From NCBI GenBank assembly GCA_013285405.1, contig CP053446.1:3792467-3856466 (forward strand): DNA of 64,000 bases. The letters run 5' to 3'. The notes beneath the pieces are model-generated. The model was given only the letters and a program-made list of their open reading frames with translations, made no database searches and was not told the origin of the DNA. Both the position numbers and the translations under genes were made by a program. Shown here in pieces: positions 42,892 to 53,208 of the stretch. Numbering within the stretch: position 1 is the stretch's first letter; every line of letters begins with the position of its first letter. This DNA is from Ignavibacteriota bacterium. Its GTDB lineage: Bacteria; Bacteroidota; Ignavibacteria; Ignavibacteriales; Ignavibacteriaceae.

Positions 42892-43425
42892 ATGAAAATT
42901 TATTTTGGTGAATATTGTATCCGCAGTTATGAGTATTCTGATCAGAAAGCATTGGTCAAATACGCAAACAATTACAACGTTTCCAGATTACTCAGGGATC
43001 AATTCCCCTTCCCTTACACTTCAGAGATGGCTGAAATGTGGCTTGTTCATGCATGCAATCAGAATCCTGAATCAAATTTTGTAATTGCAAATGAGAAAGA
43101 ACTTATCGGTGCAATCGGGATTAATTTACAGGATGATGTTAACAGATTTTCGGCTGAAATTGGTTACTGGCTCGGTGAACCTTTCTGGAATAAAGGTATA
43201 ATTACACAAGCTTTAAATTTATTTTCTGATTTTGCATTTAATAAATTTGAATTGAATAGAATATTTGCAAATGTATTTGAAGGCAACGACGCATCTGAAA
43301 AAGTTTTGCGAAAAACAGGCTACAAAAAAGAAGCAACTTTGAAGAAAGCAGTTTTCAAAGAAGGAAAATTTATTGATCAGCATATTTATGCATTATTAAA
43401 AGATGAATTCCTGAAATCAAGATGA
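42892..43425 (+). CDS. GNAT N-acetyltransferase (RimJ/RimL-like)
   Basis: 177 residues. The acetyl-CoA-binding stretch lies around IGYWLGEPFWNKGIITQALN, followed by the helix-strand-helix LNRIFANVFEGNDASEKVLR and KTGYKKEATL, which are typical of the ribosomal-protein/aminoglycoside-type GNATs. The substrate is unknown. It overlaps the next start by 4 bases, so it is co-translated with the kinase/RapZ gene. Confidence 0.9.
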   Translation: MKIYFGEYCIRSYEYSDQKALVKYANNYNVSRLLRDQFPFPYTSEMAEMWLVHACNQNPESNFVIANEKELIGAIGINLQDDVNRFSAEIGYWLGEPFWNKGIITQALNLFSDFAFNKFELNRIFANVFEGNDASEKVLRKTGYKKEATLKKAVFKEGKFIDQHIYALLKDEFLKSR

Positions 43426-44864
43426 CAGAGAGAACCCAAAAACTTATTAAGCTTTTTAAAGATTGGTCAAATGAAGACGCTGAAAGCATTCAGCCAATAA
43501 TTCAGTCAGGTTCTGACAGGAAATATTTCAGAATATCAGGCAACAAAAAAACTGCCATTGGAGTTTTTAACCCTGACAAAAAAGAAAACAAAGCGTTTCT
43601 TCTATTCACTGCTCATTTCAACAAAATAGGGTTGAATGTACCAAAGCTTTATAATCAACAGTTAAAAGAAAATATTTATTTGATCGAGGATCTCGGAGAT
43701 ATAAGCCTTTTTTCTCTTGTAGAAAAAAAAGGTTCTAAGGAAGTAATATCAAAAAATACTATTGAATACTATAAGGATGCGCTCCTTCATTTAGTTCGTT
43801 TTCAAATTGATGGCAATAAAGGATTGGATTATTCAGTCTGCTATCCGAAGAACAAATTCGATAATCAATCTGTTTTATGGGATTTGAACTATTTCAAATA
43901 TTACTTTCTAAAACTTGCAAAAATTACTTTTAATGAGCAGAAGCTGGAAAATGATTTTCATTTTTTCTCCAAATATCTTCTTGAAGCCGATTCAAAATAT
44001 TTTATGTACCGTGATTTTCAGTCAAGGAATATTTTAGTCCGTGACAACCAGTTGTACTTCATTGATTACCAGGGAGGAAGAAAAGGTGCATTACAGTACG
44101 ATGTGGCTTCTCTTTTGTTTCAGGCAAAAGCAAACTTATCAACGCAGATTCGAGATGAGTTATTAGAATACTATCTTGTTCAGGTAAGTCAAAAGTCAAA
44201 AGTCAAAAGTCAAAATTTTTTAAAATATTATTATGGATTTGTGTTGATAAGACTTTTGCAAACACTTGGTGCTTACGGATTCAGAGGTTATTTTGAAAAC
44301 AAATCTCACTTCCTTTTGAGCATTCCTTTTGCTCTGAAAAATCTCAAATGGCTCGTTGAAAAAAATCATATCCCAAAAAATCTTCCTGAACTAAAAAGAA
44401 TAATTAACTCAATCTTACAGAATGAAGAATTAAAAAATCTCGGTTTAACAAAATCTGGAAACAGATTGAAAGTTACTATCAAAAGTTTTTCATACAGGAA
44501 TGGAATACCAAAAGATTTTTCAGGCAATGGCGGTGGATTTGTTTTTGACTGCCGCTCGCTTGAAAATCCCGGCAGATATCCTGAATATGCGAATAGTACT
44601 GGACTTGATAATAATGTAATCGACTTTTTAAAGAATAGAAGCGATGTGAAAAATTTTTTAGATTCTGTTCATTCAATAGTTGATCGGGCAATCACAAATT
44701 ATTTGGATCGTGGTTTCAAGAACCTGATGATCAATTTTGGATGTACTGGCGGACAGCATCGTTCAGTTTATTGCGCTGAAAATATTGCAAAGCATATCAA
44801 TAATAAATTTAAAGTCGATGTTTCATTATATCATACACAGCTTAACAAAAAAGGGATTGCGTGA
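43422..44864 (+). CDS. AmgK-like sugar kinase fused to a RapZ C-terminal domain
   Basis: 480 residues. Residues ~1-330 are a phosphotransferase-fold kinase (APH type) with catalytic loop YRDFQSRNIL (RDFQSRN, 197-203) and metal-binding DYQGG (215-219), as in AmgK N-acetylmuramate/GlcNAc kinases. Residues ~347-480 match the C-terminal domain of the RNase adaptor RapZ, including GCTGGQHRSVYCAENIAKHI (440-). In E. coli this domain senses glucosamine-6-phosphate and regulates glmS through sRNA. Linker residues 256-266 (QKSKVKSQN) are encoded by a 7-base tandem repeat. MurU lies directly downstream. A sensor-kinase role is inferred. Confidence 0.86.
   Translation: MTERTQKLIKLFKDWSNEDAESIQPIIQSGSDRKYFRISGNKKTAIGVFNPDKKENKAFLLFTAHFNKIGLNVPKLYNQQLKENIYLIEDLGDISLFSLVEKKGSKEVISKNTIEYYKDALLHLVRFQIDGNKGLDYSVCYPKNKFDNQSVLWDLNYFKYYFLKLAKITFNEQKLENDFHFFSKYLLEADSKYFMYRDFQSRNILVRDNQLYFIDYQGGRKGALQYDVASLLFQAKANLSTQIRDELLEYYLVQVSQKSKVKSQNFLKYYYGFVLIRLLQTLGAYGFRGYFENKSHFLLSIPFALKNLKWLVEKNHIPKNLPELKRIINSILQNEELKNLGLTKSGNRLKVTIKSFSYRNGIPKDFSGNGGGFVFDCRSLENPGRYPEYANSTGLDNNVIDFLKNRSDVKNFLDSVHSIVDRAITNYLDRGFKNLMINFGCTGGQHRSVYCAENIAKHINNKFKVDVSLYHTQLNKKGIA
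44187..44216. repeat. Four tandem copies of AAGTCAA within a coding sequence
   Basis: The unit AAGTCAA repeats four times (44187-44214) plus two A's, encoding QKSKVKSQN in the kinase/RapZ linker. The 7-base unit is not a multiple of three, so gain or loss of one copy would frameshift the RapZ domain. Confidence 0.85.
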
Positions 44865-45583
44865 TGCGTGCGATGATACTCGCTGCAGGACTCGGAACAA
44901 GACTGAAGCCGCTCACTGATACAACTCCAAAAGCGCTTGTTAAAATAAAAGATAAAACTTTGCTTGAAATACAAGTTAAGAAATTAGTGTCAGAAGGATT
45001 TAACAAGATCGTCATCAACATTCATCATTTTGCTGATCAGATTAAAAATTATCTTGAGAGCAACAAATACTTCAATTGCTGCATTGAATTTTCTGATGAA
45101 AGTAATTTGTTATTAGATACGGGAGGTGGATTAAAAAAAGCATCTCATTTTTTCGCAGACAATAAACCGTTTCTGGTTTATAATGTGGACATCCTATCAA
45201 ACATCAATCTTAAAAAATTATATGAATTCCATCTCAAGTCAGAAAGTATTGCAACACTGGCAGTTCAGGAAAGAAAGTCTTCCCGCAAATTTTTATTTGA
45301 TGATAGAATGGTTTTATGCGGATGGAAGAATGAAAAATCAGGCGAACGAATTATTTCAGTGGAAAGTAAATCTGAATTAACAGCTTATTCATTCAGCGGA
45401 ATTCAAATTATTGATCCGAAGATTTTTAAATATTTTCCTGATAAATTAATTTTTTCGTTAGTTGAGCTATATCTGAATGTTTCGGCAAAAGAAAACGTTA
45501 CTGGTTACGTTCATAATGATGATGAATTGATGGATGTGGGAAAGGTGGAAAATATTAAGGGGGCAGAATCTTTCTTCGGATAA
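44864..45583 (+). CDS. murU: MurU-like sugar nucleotidyltransferase
   Basis: 239 residues from ATG 44864, which overlaps the TGA of the previous gene. The Rossmann-like start MILAAGLGTRLKPLTDTTPK with ALVKIKDKTLLEIQ is the NTP-transferase signature, and LVYNVDILSNINL includes the metal-binding Asp. Its position after an AmgK-like kinase supports N-acetylmuramate-1-phosphate uridylyltransferase (MurU) of the peptidoglycan recycling route; a mannose- or glucose-1-P enzyme cannot be excluded by sequence alone. Confidence 0.85.
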   Translation: MRAMILAAGLGTRLKPLTDTTPKALVKIKDKTLLEIQVKKLVSEGFNKIVINIHHFADQIKNYLESNKYFNCCIEFSDESNLLLDTGGGLKKASHFFADNKPFLVYNVDILSNINLKKLYEFHLKSESIATLAVQERKSSRKFLFDDRMVLCGWKNEKSGERIISVESKSELTAYSFSGIQIIDPKIFKYFPDKLIFSLVELYLNVSAKENVTGYVHNDDELMDVGKVENIKGAESFFG

Positions 45584-45965
45584 TCAGGTCACTCCGATGG
45601 AGATTCCATTTCAGCTTTTGTTTTTTCCTTATTACAAACAGATCGTTCCTTCGGAACTTATTCAATTTTATTTTCATTTTGTTAACTACATAACACCGTA
45701 GGTGTGACCTGTTTGTAATTTAAAACTACGACTCACTGATTAAGCGCTGTAGGTGCGATATGTTATTATTTTTTCTATGATCAGGTCGCTCCGATGGAGC
45801 CTCTATTTCAGTTTTCATTTCTTCCTTATTCCAAACAGAACGTTCCTTCGGAACTTATTCAATTTTACTTTCATTTTGTTAACTACATAACACCGTAGGT
45901 GTTTCCTGTTTGTAATATTTTAGAACAAACATTTATTTAGTGAGCACCGTAGGTGCGACCTGTAA
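45584..45965. repeat. Tandem 197-base repeat of minimal palindromes (CTCC-GGAG, GTTCC-GGAAC, ACACC-GGTGT types)
   Basis: Two copies (45584-45780 and 45781-45965) each carry, in the same order, ctccgatggag, gttccttcggaac, acaccgtaggtgt and a gc(a)ccgtaggtgc-type element. Each is a 4-5 base stem with a 3-base loop, separated by AT-rich spacers. They lie in the 403-base gap between the convergent murU and lptB genes, which holds no gene. They resemble the minimal palindromes of REP/RAYT-type elements, but no transposase is in the window. Confidence 0.8.
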
Positions 45966-45986
45966 TTTACTTTCAGAAATTGTGCT

Positions 45987-46724
45987 TCACGAGTACCTAT
46001 CAAGTCTGAACTTCTCACCGAGATATAATTTCTTAACTTCCTCATCGTTCGCCAGATCTTCAGCGCTTCCCTGTTTAAAAATCACTCCATCGATCAGGAT
46101 GTAAGCCTTATCAACAATACTTAATGTTTCGTGAACGTTGTGATCAGTAATCAGAATTCCGATTCCCCTGTTCTTCAGATTGGCTACAATGTTCATAATA
46201 TCCTCAACAGCAATCGGATCTATACCAGCAAATGGTTCATCCAGTAAAATAAAACTTGGATCCGTTGCAAGTGCTCGGGCAATTTCTGTACGACGCCTTT
46301 CACCGCCGCTTAACTGAAAACCTTTGCTGGTTCGGATATTAGTGATTGATAATTCATCTAATAAAGTTTCACATTTTTTAAGTCGTGATTCTTTATCAAG
46401 GTTTGTCATTTCAAGAACAGCAAGAATGTTTTCCTCAACCGTAAGTCGTCTAAAGATTGAAGCTTCCTGCGGCAGATAACCAATTCCCATTCTCGCACGT
46501 TTATACATTGGTACTTTTGTAATCTCCTGATCATCCAGAAAAACTCTGCCTGCATCCGGTTTGATCATCCCGGTAATCATATAAAAAGTCGTCGTTTTAC
46601 CTGCACCATTTGGACCAAGTAATCCAACTATTTCACCTTTTGAAACTTCAATTGATGCTTTGTTAACAACTTTTCTCTTCTTGTAAATTTTTACAAGCGA
46701 ATCGCTTCTAAGTGTTTTACTCAT
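45987..46724 (-). CDS. lptB: LPS export ABC transporter ATP-binding protein
   Basis: 245 residues. Walker A is [20 protein letters not shown], the signature [16 protein letters not shown], and Walker [16 protein letters not shown] with the downstream H loop [12 protein letters not shown]. The match to LptB is clear from the start region [20 protein letters not shown]. It powers LPS extraction from the inner membrane with LptF/G, which are not in this window. It overlaps the OstA-like gene by 8 bases. Confidence 0.95.
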   Translation of the reverse strand: MSKTLRSDSLVKIYKKRKVVNKASIEVSKGEIVGLLGPNGAGKTTTFYMITGMIKPDAGRVFLDDQEITKVPMYKRARMGIGYLPQEASIFRRLTVEENILAVLEMTNLDKESRLKKCETLLDELSITNIRTSKGFQLSGGERRRTEIARALATDPSFILLDEPFAGIDPIAVEDIMNIVANLKNRGIGILITDHNVHETLSIVDKAYILIDGVIFKQGSAEDLANDEEVKKLYLGEKFRLDRYS

Positions 46725-48105
46725 TCTCTGGTAAGTTAATTATAAAATCTTTTTTCTCTGGTCTGTTTTCTCTCAAAACAAATTTAGGCAAAGTAAAAGT
46801 TCTTTCTAAACCTTCTACTTTATTTTCAGGATGATATTCACTTGTGGGCGATCCATAAAGTTTCACCTGATCAATTTCATTTTCTTTAAATAGTATTACG
46901 GCTCTTTGCGCAGTTGATTTAACAAGACCATTTGGTGTATTATCGTCATACAAATAATAAATTGACTGAACTTTTCCTTCAAACTCTGCTTTATGCAATC
47001 GGTTATTGAAAAAATAAAGCTTAACGCTGTCTGATGAAGTTTGGTCAAATCTCTGAACATAAGTTTTATTTTGTGAGAGCATGAAAGCGTTATTATCAAC
47101 AATCAGTGATTTAATATCTCCATCCTCAAGATAAATTGTAATTGAATCACCAGTTAATTGTGATGTTTCATACCACATAGCTGGTCTGGGTTTTTCTTCA
47201 CTCAATCTGTTAGTGACAATTTTTTCCTCATCACGATAATAAATTGAAAGGTCGTTCAGCGAAGCAAAGCTTCCCCTCAAAATTTTTACTGAATCAGTTG
47301 CTTTGAAGACATCCTCCCCGCTCCTGAAACTTTCCATCACCAGGCTTTTAATTAGAAGAGTATCAATAGAAATTCTGTCCTGATCAACTTCATCAGTATT
47401 AAACGTAGTATCAATTTGCATCAGGAGCGGTTTTTCATTTATCAAAGTATATTTTAACTGACCATCATCTTCAAGATGATTACCAAAGATCGTTAAGTTA
47501 TCCTTTAAATTTTTTATGCTCACATTCCCATCAGCAATACTATATTTTGTTTTACGGAGATGAGTTAGTGAATCAGCAATAATGATATTGTCCTGATCTG
47601 TGATGTTTACGTTTCCGGTTGCAATTGATTTATCAAGATTTTTGAAATAAGTAAGTTCGTTCGCCGATAAAGTAGAAGTCGAATCAACGAGAGTAACATT
47701 TGTCTGGAAAAATGCTCGGGCTTCATCAAAATAGTATTCGCCGCTATCTGCTGAGAGAACAACTTTAGTATCATCGAGAATAATCCCGGAAGTGCTTTTG
47801 GTTTTTCTTAAGTTACCATAGTAGTAACCTTTTTCTGTCTGAAGTGTAAGACTATCCTGTTTTGCAACGACATTCCCGATCAATTCGGCTTCATTGCGCG
47901 CAAGGTATTGAATTGCCATATTACAAGTTACTGTTACATTTCCCTGGATTAATTTAACATTGCCAACAACTTCACGGATCGATTCACCATCAACAAATTT
48001 CCCGATTAAACTATCACCAACCACAGTAATTTTCTCATCTTCTGATTGTGACAAAAGGGAAATTTGAATTGCAAACAAACTTAGTATCAGAATAATCCTG
48101 AACAT
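46717..48105 (-). CDS. OstA-like (LptA/LptD N-terminal-like) protein of LPS transport
   Basis: 462 residues. A signal peptide (to LLSQSED) is followed by several repeats of the OstA motif, with G-N-V and A-x-G-N-V beta strands: [20 protein letters not shown], then [20 protein letters not shown] and [20 protein letters not shown]. The length is greater than an E. coli LptA (~185) and it probably forms a long periplasmic bridge. It overlaps lptC by 1 base (TAATG) and is coupled to lptB. Confidence 0.86.
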   Translation of the reverse strand: MFRIILILSLFAIQISLLSQSEDEKITVVGDSLIGKFVDGESIREVVGNVKLIQGNVTVTCNMAIQYLARNEAELIGNVVAKQDSLTLQTEKGYYYGNLRKTKSTSGIILDDTKVVLSADSGEYYFDEARAFFQTNVTLVDSTSTLSANELTYFKNLDKSIATGNVNITDQDNIIIADSLTHLRKTKYSIADGNVSIKNLKDNLTIFGNHLEDDGQLKYTLINEKPLLMQIDTTFNTDEVDQDRISIDTLLIKSLVMESFRSGEDVFKATDSVKILRGSFASLNDLSIYYRDEEKIVTNRLSEEKPRPAMWYETSQLTGDSITIYLEDGDIKSLIVDNNAFMLSQNKTYVQRFDQTSSDSVKLYFFNNRLHKAEFEGKVQSIYYLYDDNTPNGLVKSTAQRAVILFKENEIDQVKLYGSPTSEYHPENKVEGLERTFTLPKFVLRENRPEKKDFIINLPENE

Positions 48106-48641
48106 TATTCCTTTTTAGCTTTAGTGATATAAGTAATATTGTAGATAACATAGTTTCTAAGATGCTGGTCAGACTCGAATCCGTAACCTTCAATATGTTC
48201 ATCTGGTGAATCAATAGTAACAAATTTATCCGAGACAATTTTTTTGTCACTGTTTCTCCATTTTAATTCATCCGTCCTTACAACAATTCCGCTATCATTA
48301 ACAGCCACTACACTGTCAATAGCATACAAATCATTTGTTTTTTCATCCACTCTGCCTCGTTTGGATGTAAGAGTAGTTGTTTTTATTTCCTTCATATTGA
48401 AAAATTCAACTTTAACTCCTTCATCAAGAATAGTTTCTTTTCTTGTATTAAATAATTGTAAATGTCCTGCTGTAAGAATTGCTCTTGTTTTTCCCGAATC
48501 AGTAAAGAATACAGTTGAGTTCCAGCTTTCCTGAGCAGGTAATTCTTCAACAACAAATGAAGTATCTACGTGAGGTTTTACATCTTTACCTGTGCATCTG
48601 AACATTAATAAAGTGAGAAAGAAAAGAAAGAAAAATTTCAT
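48105..48641 (-). CDS. lptC: LPS export periplasmic protein LptC, lipoprotein form
   Basis: 178 residues. The lipobox is LLMFRC. The rest is a single beta-jellyroll OstA-like segment: WNSTVFFTDSGKTRAILTAG, then EGVKVEFFNMKEIKTTTLTS and DKIVSDKFVTIDSPDEHIEG. A lipid anchor in place of the usual membrane helix is common in this lineage. It overlaps kdsD by 4 bases. Confidence 0.85.
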   Translation of the reverse strand: MKFFFLFFLTLLMFRCTGKDVKPHVDTSFVVEELPAQESWNSTVFFTDSGKTRAILTAGHLQLFNTRKETILDEGVKVEFFNMKEIKTTTLTSKRGRVDEKTNDLYAIDSVVAVNDSGIVVRTDELKWRNSDKKIVSDKFVTIDSPDEHIEGYGFESDQHLRNYVIYNITYITKAKKE

Positions 48642-49615
48642 CTTCTCTGGAGTCCGAGATTAACAAGATCGTGTAGATGAACAATACCAATTGGTTTTTT
48701 TTCGCTATCAGCAACTATCAATGAAGTGATTTTATGATTTTCCATTATTTGAAGAGCGAATGATGCAAGATAATCTTTATCAGTTACTTTGGGATTTTTT
48801 GACATAATATCTGTAGCAACAAGATTTTTCACATCCATAGTTTTTTCAAGAAGTCGTCTTAAGTCACCATCAGTAATTACCCCGCTCAACTTCCCGCCTT
48901 TATTAACAACGCAAGTAGCACCAAGTCTTTTACTTGTCATCTCAATAATAATATCTTTTATTGATGCATCTTCGTTAACAATGGGAACACCATCGCCTTT
49001 TGTCATTATCTCATCAATCTTTAAAGATAATCTTTTGCCAAGACTTCCACCCGGATGAAGCAATGCAAAATCTTCAGCAGTAAATCCTCTTTTCTGAAGT
49101 AATGCAACCGAAAGTGCATCACCCATTACAAGTGTTGCAGTAGTTGATGAAGTTGGTGCAAGGTCATGCGGACAAGCTTCTTCTTTTACATTTATGCTAA
49201 GAAAAATATCACTGTCTTTTACAAGAGAGGAATCAGGATTACCAGACATAGTGATTATTTTCACACCAAGTCTTTTAAACATTGGTAACAGTCTGGTGAT
49301 TTCTTCAGTTGAACCGCTTTTGGAAATTATGATAACCACATCTTCTTTTCTTACCATTCCAAGATCACCGTGAAGCGCATCAGTAGGATGAAGAAATATT
49401 GCTGCCGTGCCGGTCGAATTTAAAGTTGCCACAATTTTCCTGGCAATCAATCCGGATTTTCCCATTCCGGTAAGAACAACTCTCCCTGTTGATTTGAAAA
49501 TTGTTTCTACTGCATTTACAAATTCCGAATTTATGCTTTGCTCAAGATGAGAGATTGCATCGGCTTCAATTCGTACTACATTTCTTCCGGTTTTAATAAT
49601 TTCATTATCTGTCAA
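48638..49615 (-). CDS. kdsD: Arabinose-5-phosphate isomerase (KdsD/GutQ type)
   Basis: 325 residues. SIS domain (~40-180): GRVVLTGMGKSGLIARKIVA with FLHPTDALHGDLGMV and IIISKSGSTEEITRLLP. The C-terminal half has two CBS domains (GVPIVNEDASIKDIIIEM; NPKVTDKDYLASFALQIMEN). It makes arabinose-5-phosphate for Kdo. Length and domain order fit KdsD. It lies next to kdsA in a Kdo/LPS operon. Confidence 0.93.
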   Translation of the reverse strand: MTDNEIIKTGRNVVRIEADAISHLEQSINSEFVNAVETIFKSTGRVVLTGMGKSGLIARKIVATLNSTGTAAIFLHPTDALHGDLGMVRKEDVVIIISKSGSTEEITRLLPMFKRLGVKIITMSGNPDSSLVKDSDIFLSINVKEEACPHDLAPTSSTTATLVMGDALSVALLQKRGFTAEDFALLHPGGSLGKRLSLKIDEIMTKGDGVPIVNEDASIKDIIIEMTSKRLGATCVVNKGGKLSGVITDGDLRRLLEKTMDVKNLVATDIMSKNPKVTDKDYLASFALQIMENHKITSLIVADSEKKPIGIVHLHDLVNLGLQRR

Positions 49616-49652
49616 AATCTACCTTTAATCAATTTAGATAAAAGAGAAAAAT

Positions 49653-50468
49653 TTATTTGTGATTTTTTACCAGTAAATCTATTTGCTGAATTTCAAATAA
49701 TAAATCTTCAAGCTCTGATAATGGAAGCTGACTTTCTGCATCACTCAAAGCGTTTGTTGGATCAGGATGAACTTCAAGAAACAAAGCATCGATTCCAACA
49801 GCAGCAGCAGCTTTTGCAAGAGGTTTTATGAACTGAGCTTGTCCTCCGGTTTTCCCATCGCTTCCGGGTAACTGAACGGAATGTGTTGCATCCATAATAA
49901 CCGGATAACCAAATCCTTTCATGATTACTAATGAGCGCATATCAACGACAAGATTATGGTAACCAAAAGATGAACCTCTTTCAGTCAATAATATTTTTTT
50001 ATTTCCTGTTGATTCAATTTTTTCAATTGCATATTTCATATCGCCTGGTGCAAGGAACTGACCTTTTTTAACATTTACAGCAGCGCCGGATTTACCTGCC
50101 GCTAACAACAATTCAGTTTGTCTGCATAAGAAAGCTGGTATCTGAAGAACATCAGCAACTTTGCATACGTCTTCAATTTCATTAACTGAATGAATATCTG
50201 TCAATACAGGTACATTATAAATTCTTTTTACATCAGCAAGAATTTTTAGTGCTTCCGAATCTCCGATTCCTTTAAACGAATTGATACTTGTTCGATTTGC
50301 TTTTTTATAGCTTGATTTAAAAATGAAAGGGATATGTAGTTTATCAGTTAACTTTTTAATGTGTTCAGCAGTTGTGAAAATAATCTTTTCATTTTCAACA
50401 ACACAGGGTCCGGCAATCACAACGAAAGGTAAATTTGAACCCAACTTTACATTTTTAATCTCAACCAT
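49653..50468 (-). CDS. kdsA: 3-deoxy-8-phosphooctulonate synthase
   Basis: 271 residues. Typical KdsA segments are FVVIAGPCVVENEKIIFTTA, FKSSYKKANRTSINSFKGIG, LLTERGSSFGYHNLVVDMRS and VIMDATHSVQLPGSDGKTGG, then ALFLEVHPDPTNALSDAESQ. It condenses arabinose-5-phosphate with PEP to Kdo-8-phosphate. It heads a leftward kdsA-kdsD-lptC-ostA-lptB unit. No kdsC (Kdo-8-P phosphatase) gene is present in this cluster. Confidence 0.96.
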   Translation of the reverse strand: MVEIKNVKLGSNLPFVVIAGPCVVENEKIIFTTAEHIKKLTDKLHIPFIFKSSYKKANRTSINSFKGIGDSEALKILADVKRIYNVPVLTDIHSVNEIEDVCKVADVLQIPAFLCRQTELLLAAGKSGAAVNVKKGQFLAPGDMKYAIEKIESTGNKKILLTERGSSFGYHNLVVDMRSLVIMKGFGYPVIMDATHSVQLPGSDGKTGGQAQFIKPLAKAAAAVGIDALFLEVHPDPTNALSDAESQLPLSELEDLLFEIQQIDLLVKNHK

Positions 50469-50731
50469 AATTCCTTTTAATAAATTACTCCGGTAATATG
50501 TAAATATAAGAAAATATAGGATTTATGTCTTTCCGAAATTGCCATAGATCAATAGTTAAATCATACAGAAACCCTTTTCATTGTCATCAGAATGGTTGTC
50601 GAAAATTGTCACTGATGATAGCTTTCAGTTTAATCCTAAATTTTTCCATCAAAATTCTTATTGAATTATCGGTAGTAATCATTAAATTTTATTTCAAGTC
50701 TTTGAATATTTCAAAAAATCATTATGAGTAA

Positions 50732-53208
50732 ATGACAAAAAGAATTTTTTTATTACTGTTAATTTCAGTAGAGGTCATTCTTTGCCAGCCATCCGAATCT
50801 CTGAATTCTTCTGAAATAAAAATCGCCCTTGAGAAATTAAACACACTTGGAAGTGTGCTGTACATTGCTGCTCATCCTGATGATGAGAACACATCTTTTC
50901 TATCCTATTTTAATTATGCAAAACATCTTAGGACAGGTTATCTTTCACTAACCCGTGGTGATGGTGGTCAGAATCTGATTGGAGATGAACAAGGTGACTT
51001 ACTTGGTGTTATCAGAACTCAGGAATTACTGCAAGCAAGAAGTATTGATGGTGCCGAACAATTTTTTACGAGAGCTGTCGATTTCGGTTATTCAAAAACA
51101 CCGGAAGAAACTTTGAGGAAATGGGGTAAAGAGGAAATACTTTCTGATGTCGTTTGGGTGATAAGAAAATTTAAGCCTGATGTTATTGTCACAAGATTTC
51201 CGACTAATGGAGTTGGTACGCACGGTCATCATACAGCCTCAGCATTACTTGCGGTTGAAGCATTCAAACTAGCTGGAAAAAAAGATGCATTTCCCGAACA
51301 GTTAAAATATGTCGAAACTTGGCAGCCAAAAAGAATTTTCTGGAATGCATGGACACCAGCTCTAAATTCTATGGGAATAAACAGCGATACTTTAATTACA
51401 ATAAATTTTGGCGAGTATAATAATCTGCTCGGAAGATCATACACAGAAATTTCTGCATTGAGCAGATCAATGCACAAAAGCCAGGGTTTTGGTGCTTCAG
51501 GAAGACGTGAAAATTTATATAATTTTTTTCTTGAGCTCGATGGTGAAACAGTAAAAAATGATTTGTTTGATGGTATTGATTTGAGCTGGGGACCGTGTTG
51601 ATGGAAGTGAAAATGTAGCGAAGTTACTCTCTGAAGCCAATAATGAATACGATTTTGAAAATCCATCTGCAATACTCCCTCTATTAGTTAAAGCATATTC
51701 TGAACTTCAAAAGTTGAATGATAAATATTGGGTAAAAGTCAAATCTGCTGAATTATTAAATGTTATAAAATCTTGTGCTGGCATTTGGGCGGAAGCTGTG
51801 ACTGAAGAAAACCTTCTCTCTCCCAGGAGTGAAGTTAAAGTATCAGCAGGATTTGTTGTTCGTTCAGATGTTCCGATTACTTTGAAATCAATTCAGATTG
51901 ATTATCAATTAAAAGATTCAACATTGAATTCAATTTCTGTTAAAGGTGAAATGATTTCAGTTGAACGAATGATCTCTATTCCCGAAAATGCAGAATACAG
52001 TCAGCCTTATTGGTTAGCTGGAAGGAAATCATAAAGATGTTTATGTTGTTAATGATCAGAACCTGATCGGTCAACCAAAAACTGATTATCCTCTGTATGC
52101 AAAATTCATAACAGAGATTAATGGTGATGAAATTGAATTCCGGATACCTGTATTTTACAGAGACAATGACCGGGTAGATGGAGAAATCTATAAAAGAATT
52201 GAAATTGTTCCTGAAGCAATTGTTAATTTTGATAAAGGATTATATCTGATAAAAAATAATGATGAAAAAGAAATAAAGGTTTTCGTCAGAAACTTTAAAG
52301 ATCAGTTGAACGGTTCGGTTCAACTTATAACTGATGATGGATGGAAAATTTCACCACCAAAATATGATTTCAACTTTACGGATAAAAATCAGGAACAGGA
52401 ATTTATTTTCACCATCAGTTCAAGCAATAATAATCATTCAGGCAAAATAAAAGCTGTTCTTGATATTGATGGTAAGGATTTATCCAAGAGTCTTGTCACA
52501 CTCGATTATCCTCATATACAACCCCAAACTGTTTTATTCGAAGCAGAAGCTAAAGTTCTGAAACTTAAATTCGAAAAAGAAGTGCCGAGAAAAATCGCAT
52601 ATATTATGGGCTCAGGCGATAAGATTCCTGAACTTTTAACTGACCTGGGATTCTCGGTTGATGTATTCAATAAGGAATCGATAACTCCTGAACTTCTAAA
52701 AAATTATGAGGTTGTAATAACAGGAATCCGGGCTTATAATACTTACCAAAGACTTTCAACTGATCAAAAAAATCTTCTGGAATTTGTTAGAAACGGAGGA
52801 AGATTAATCGTTCAGTACAATACTCTTGGAGATTTATTTGCAGATCCATCTCCCTACAAGTTGAAAATTTCGAGAGATCGTGTGACAGAAGAAGATTCAC
52901 CCGTTACAATTCTTAATCCTTCTCACAGCGTGATGAATTATCCATATAAAATTTCCTTAAAAGATTTTGATGGATGGAATCAGGAACGTGGTTTATATTT
53001 TCCAAATGAATGGGATGAAAAATTTATTCCATTACTTGGAATGAATGATTCTAACGAAGCTCTGATGAAAGGTTCACTTTTAATTACTGAATATGACAAA
53101 GGAGTTTTCATTTATACAGGCATCTCATTCTTTCGTCAATTGCCTGCTGGTGTTGAAGGTGCATACAAGCTGTTTATTAATTTAATTTCGGCGGGAATAA
53201 ATGAATAA
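50732..53208 (+). CDS. PIG-L family deacetylase, two frameshifts
   Basis: Read across two +1 frameshifts it is about 825 residues. The first frame (50732-51601) carries a signal peptide and the zinc site: VLYIAAHPDDENTSFLSYFN (AHPDDE) and FPTNGVGTHGHHTASALLAV. The frame shifts at the G-run at 51589-51592 (ctggggaccg where three Gs are expected), resumes as DGSENVAKLLSEANNEYDF, shifts again near 52020-52025 (extra G in ggaagg) and resumes NHKDVYVVNDQNLIGQPKTD to 53208. Both shifts fit single-base insertions, so sequence error is as likely as a true pseudogene. It is a large C-terminally extended member of the family. Confidence 0.82.

Noticed and set aside
45584..45965. The palindrome array as a CRISPR
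   Set aside because: The repeats are ~10-13 base hairpins of different sequence and irregular spacing, with only two copies of the larger unit and no cas genes nearby.
50525..50731. 68-residue ORF before the PIG-L gene
   Set aside because: Low-complexity AT-rich frame with no recognisable domain and no clear ribosome-binding site.
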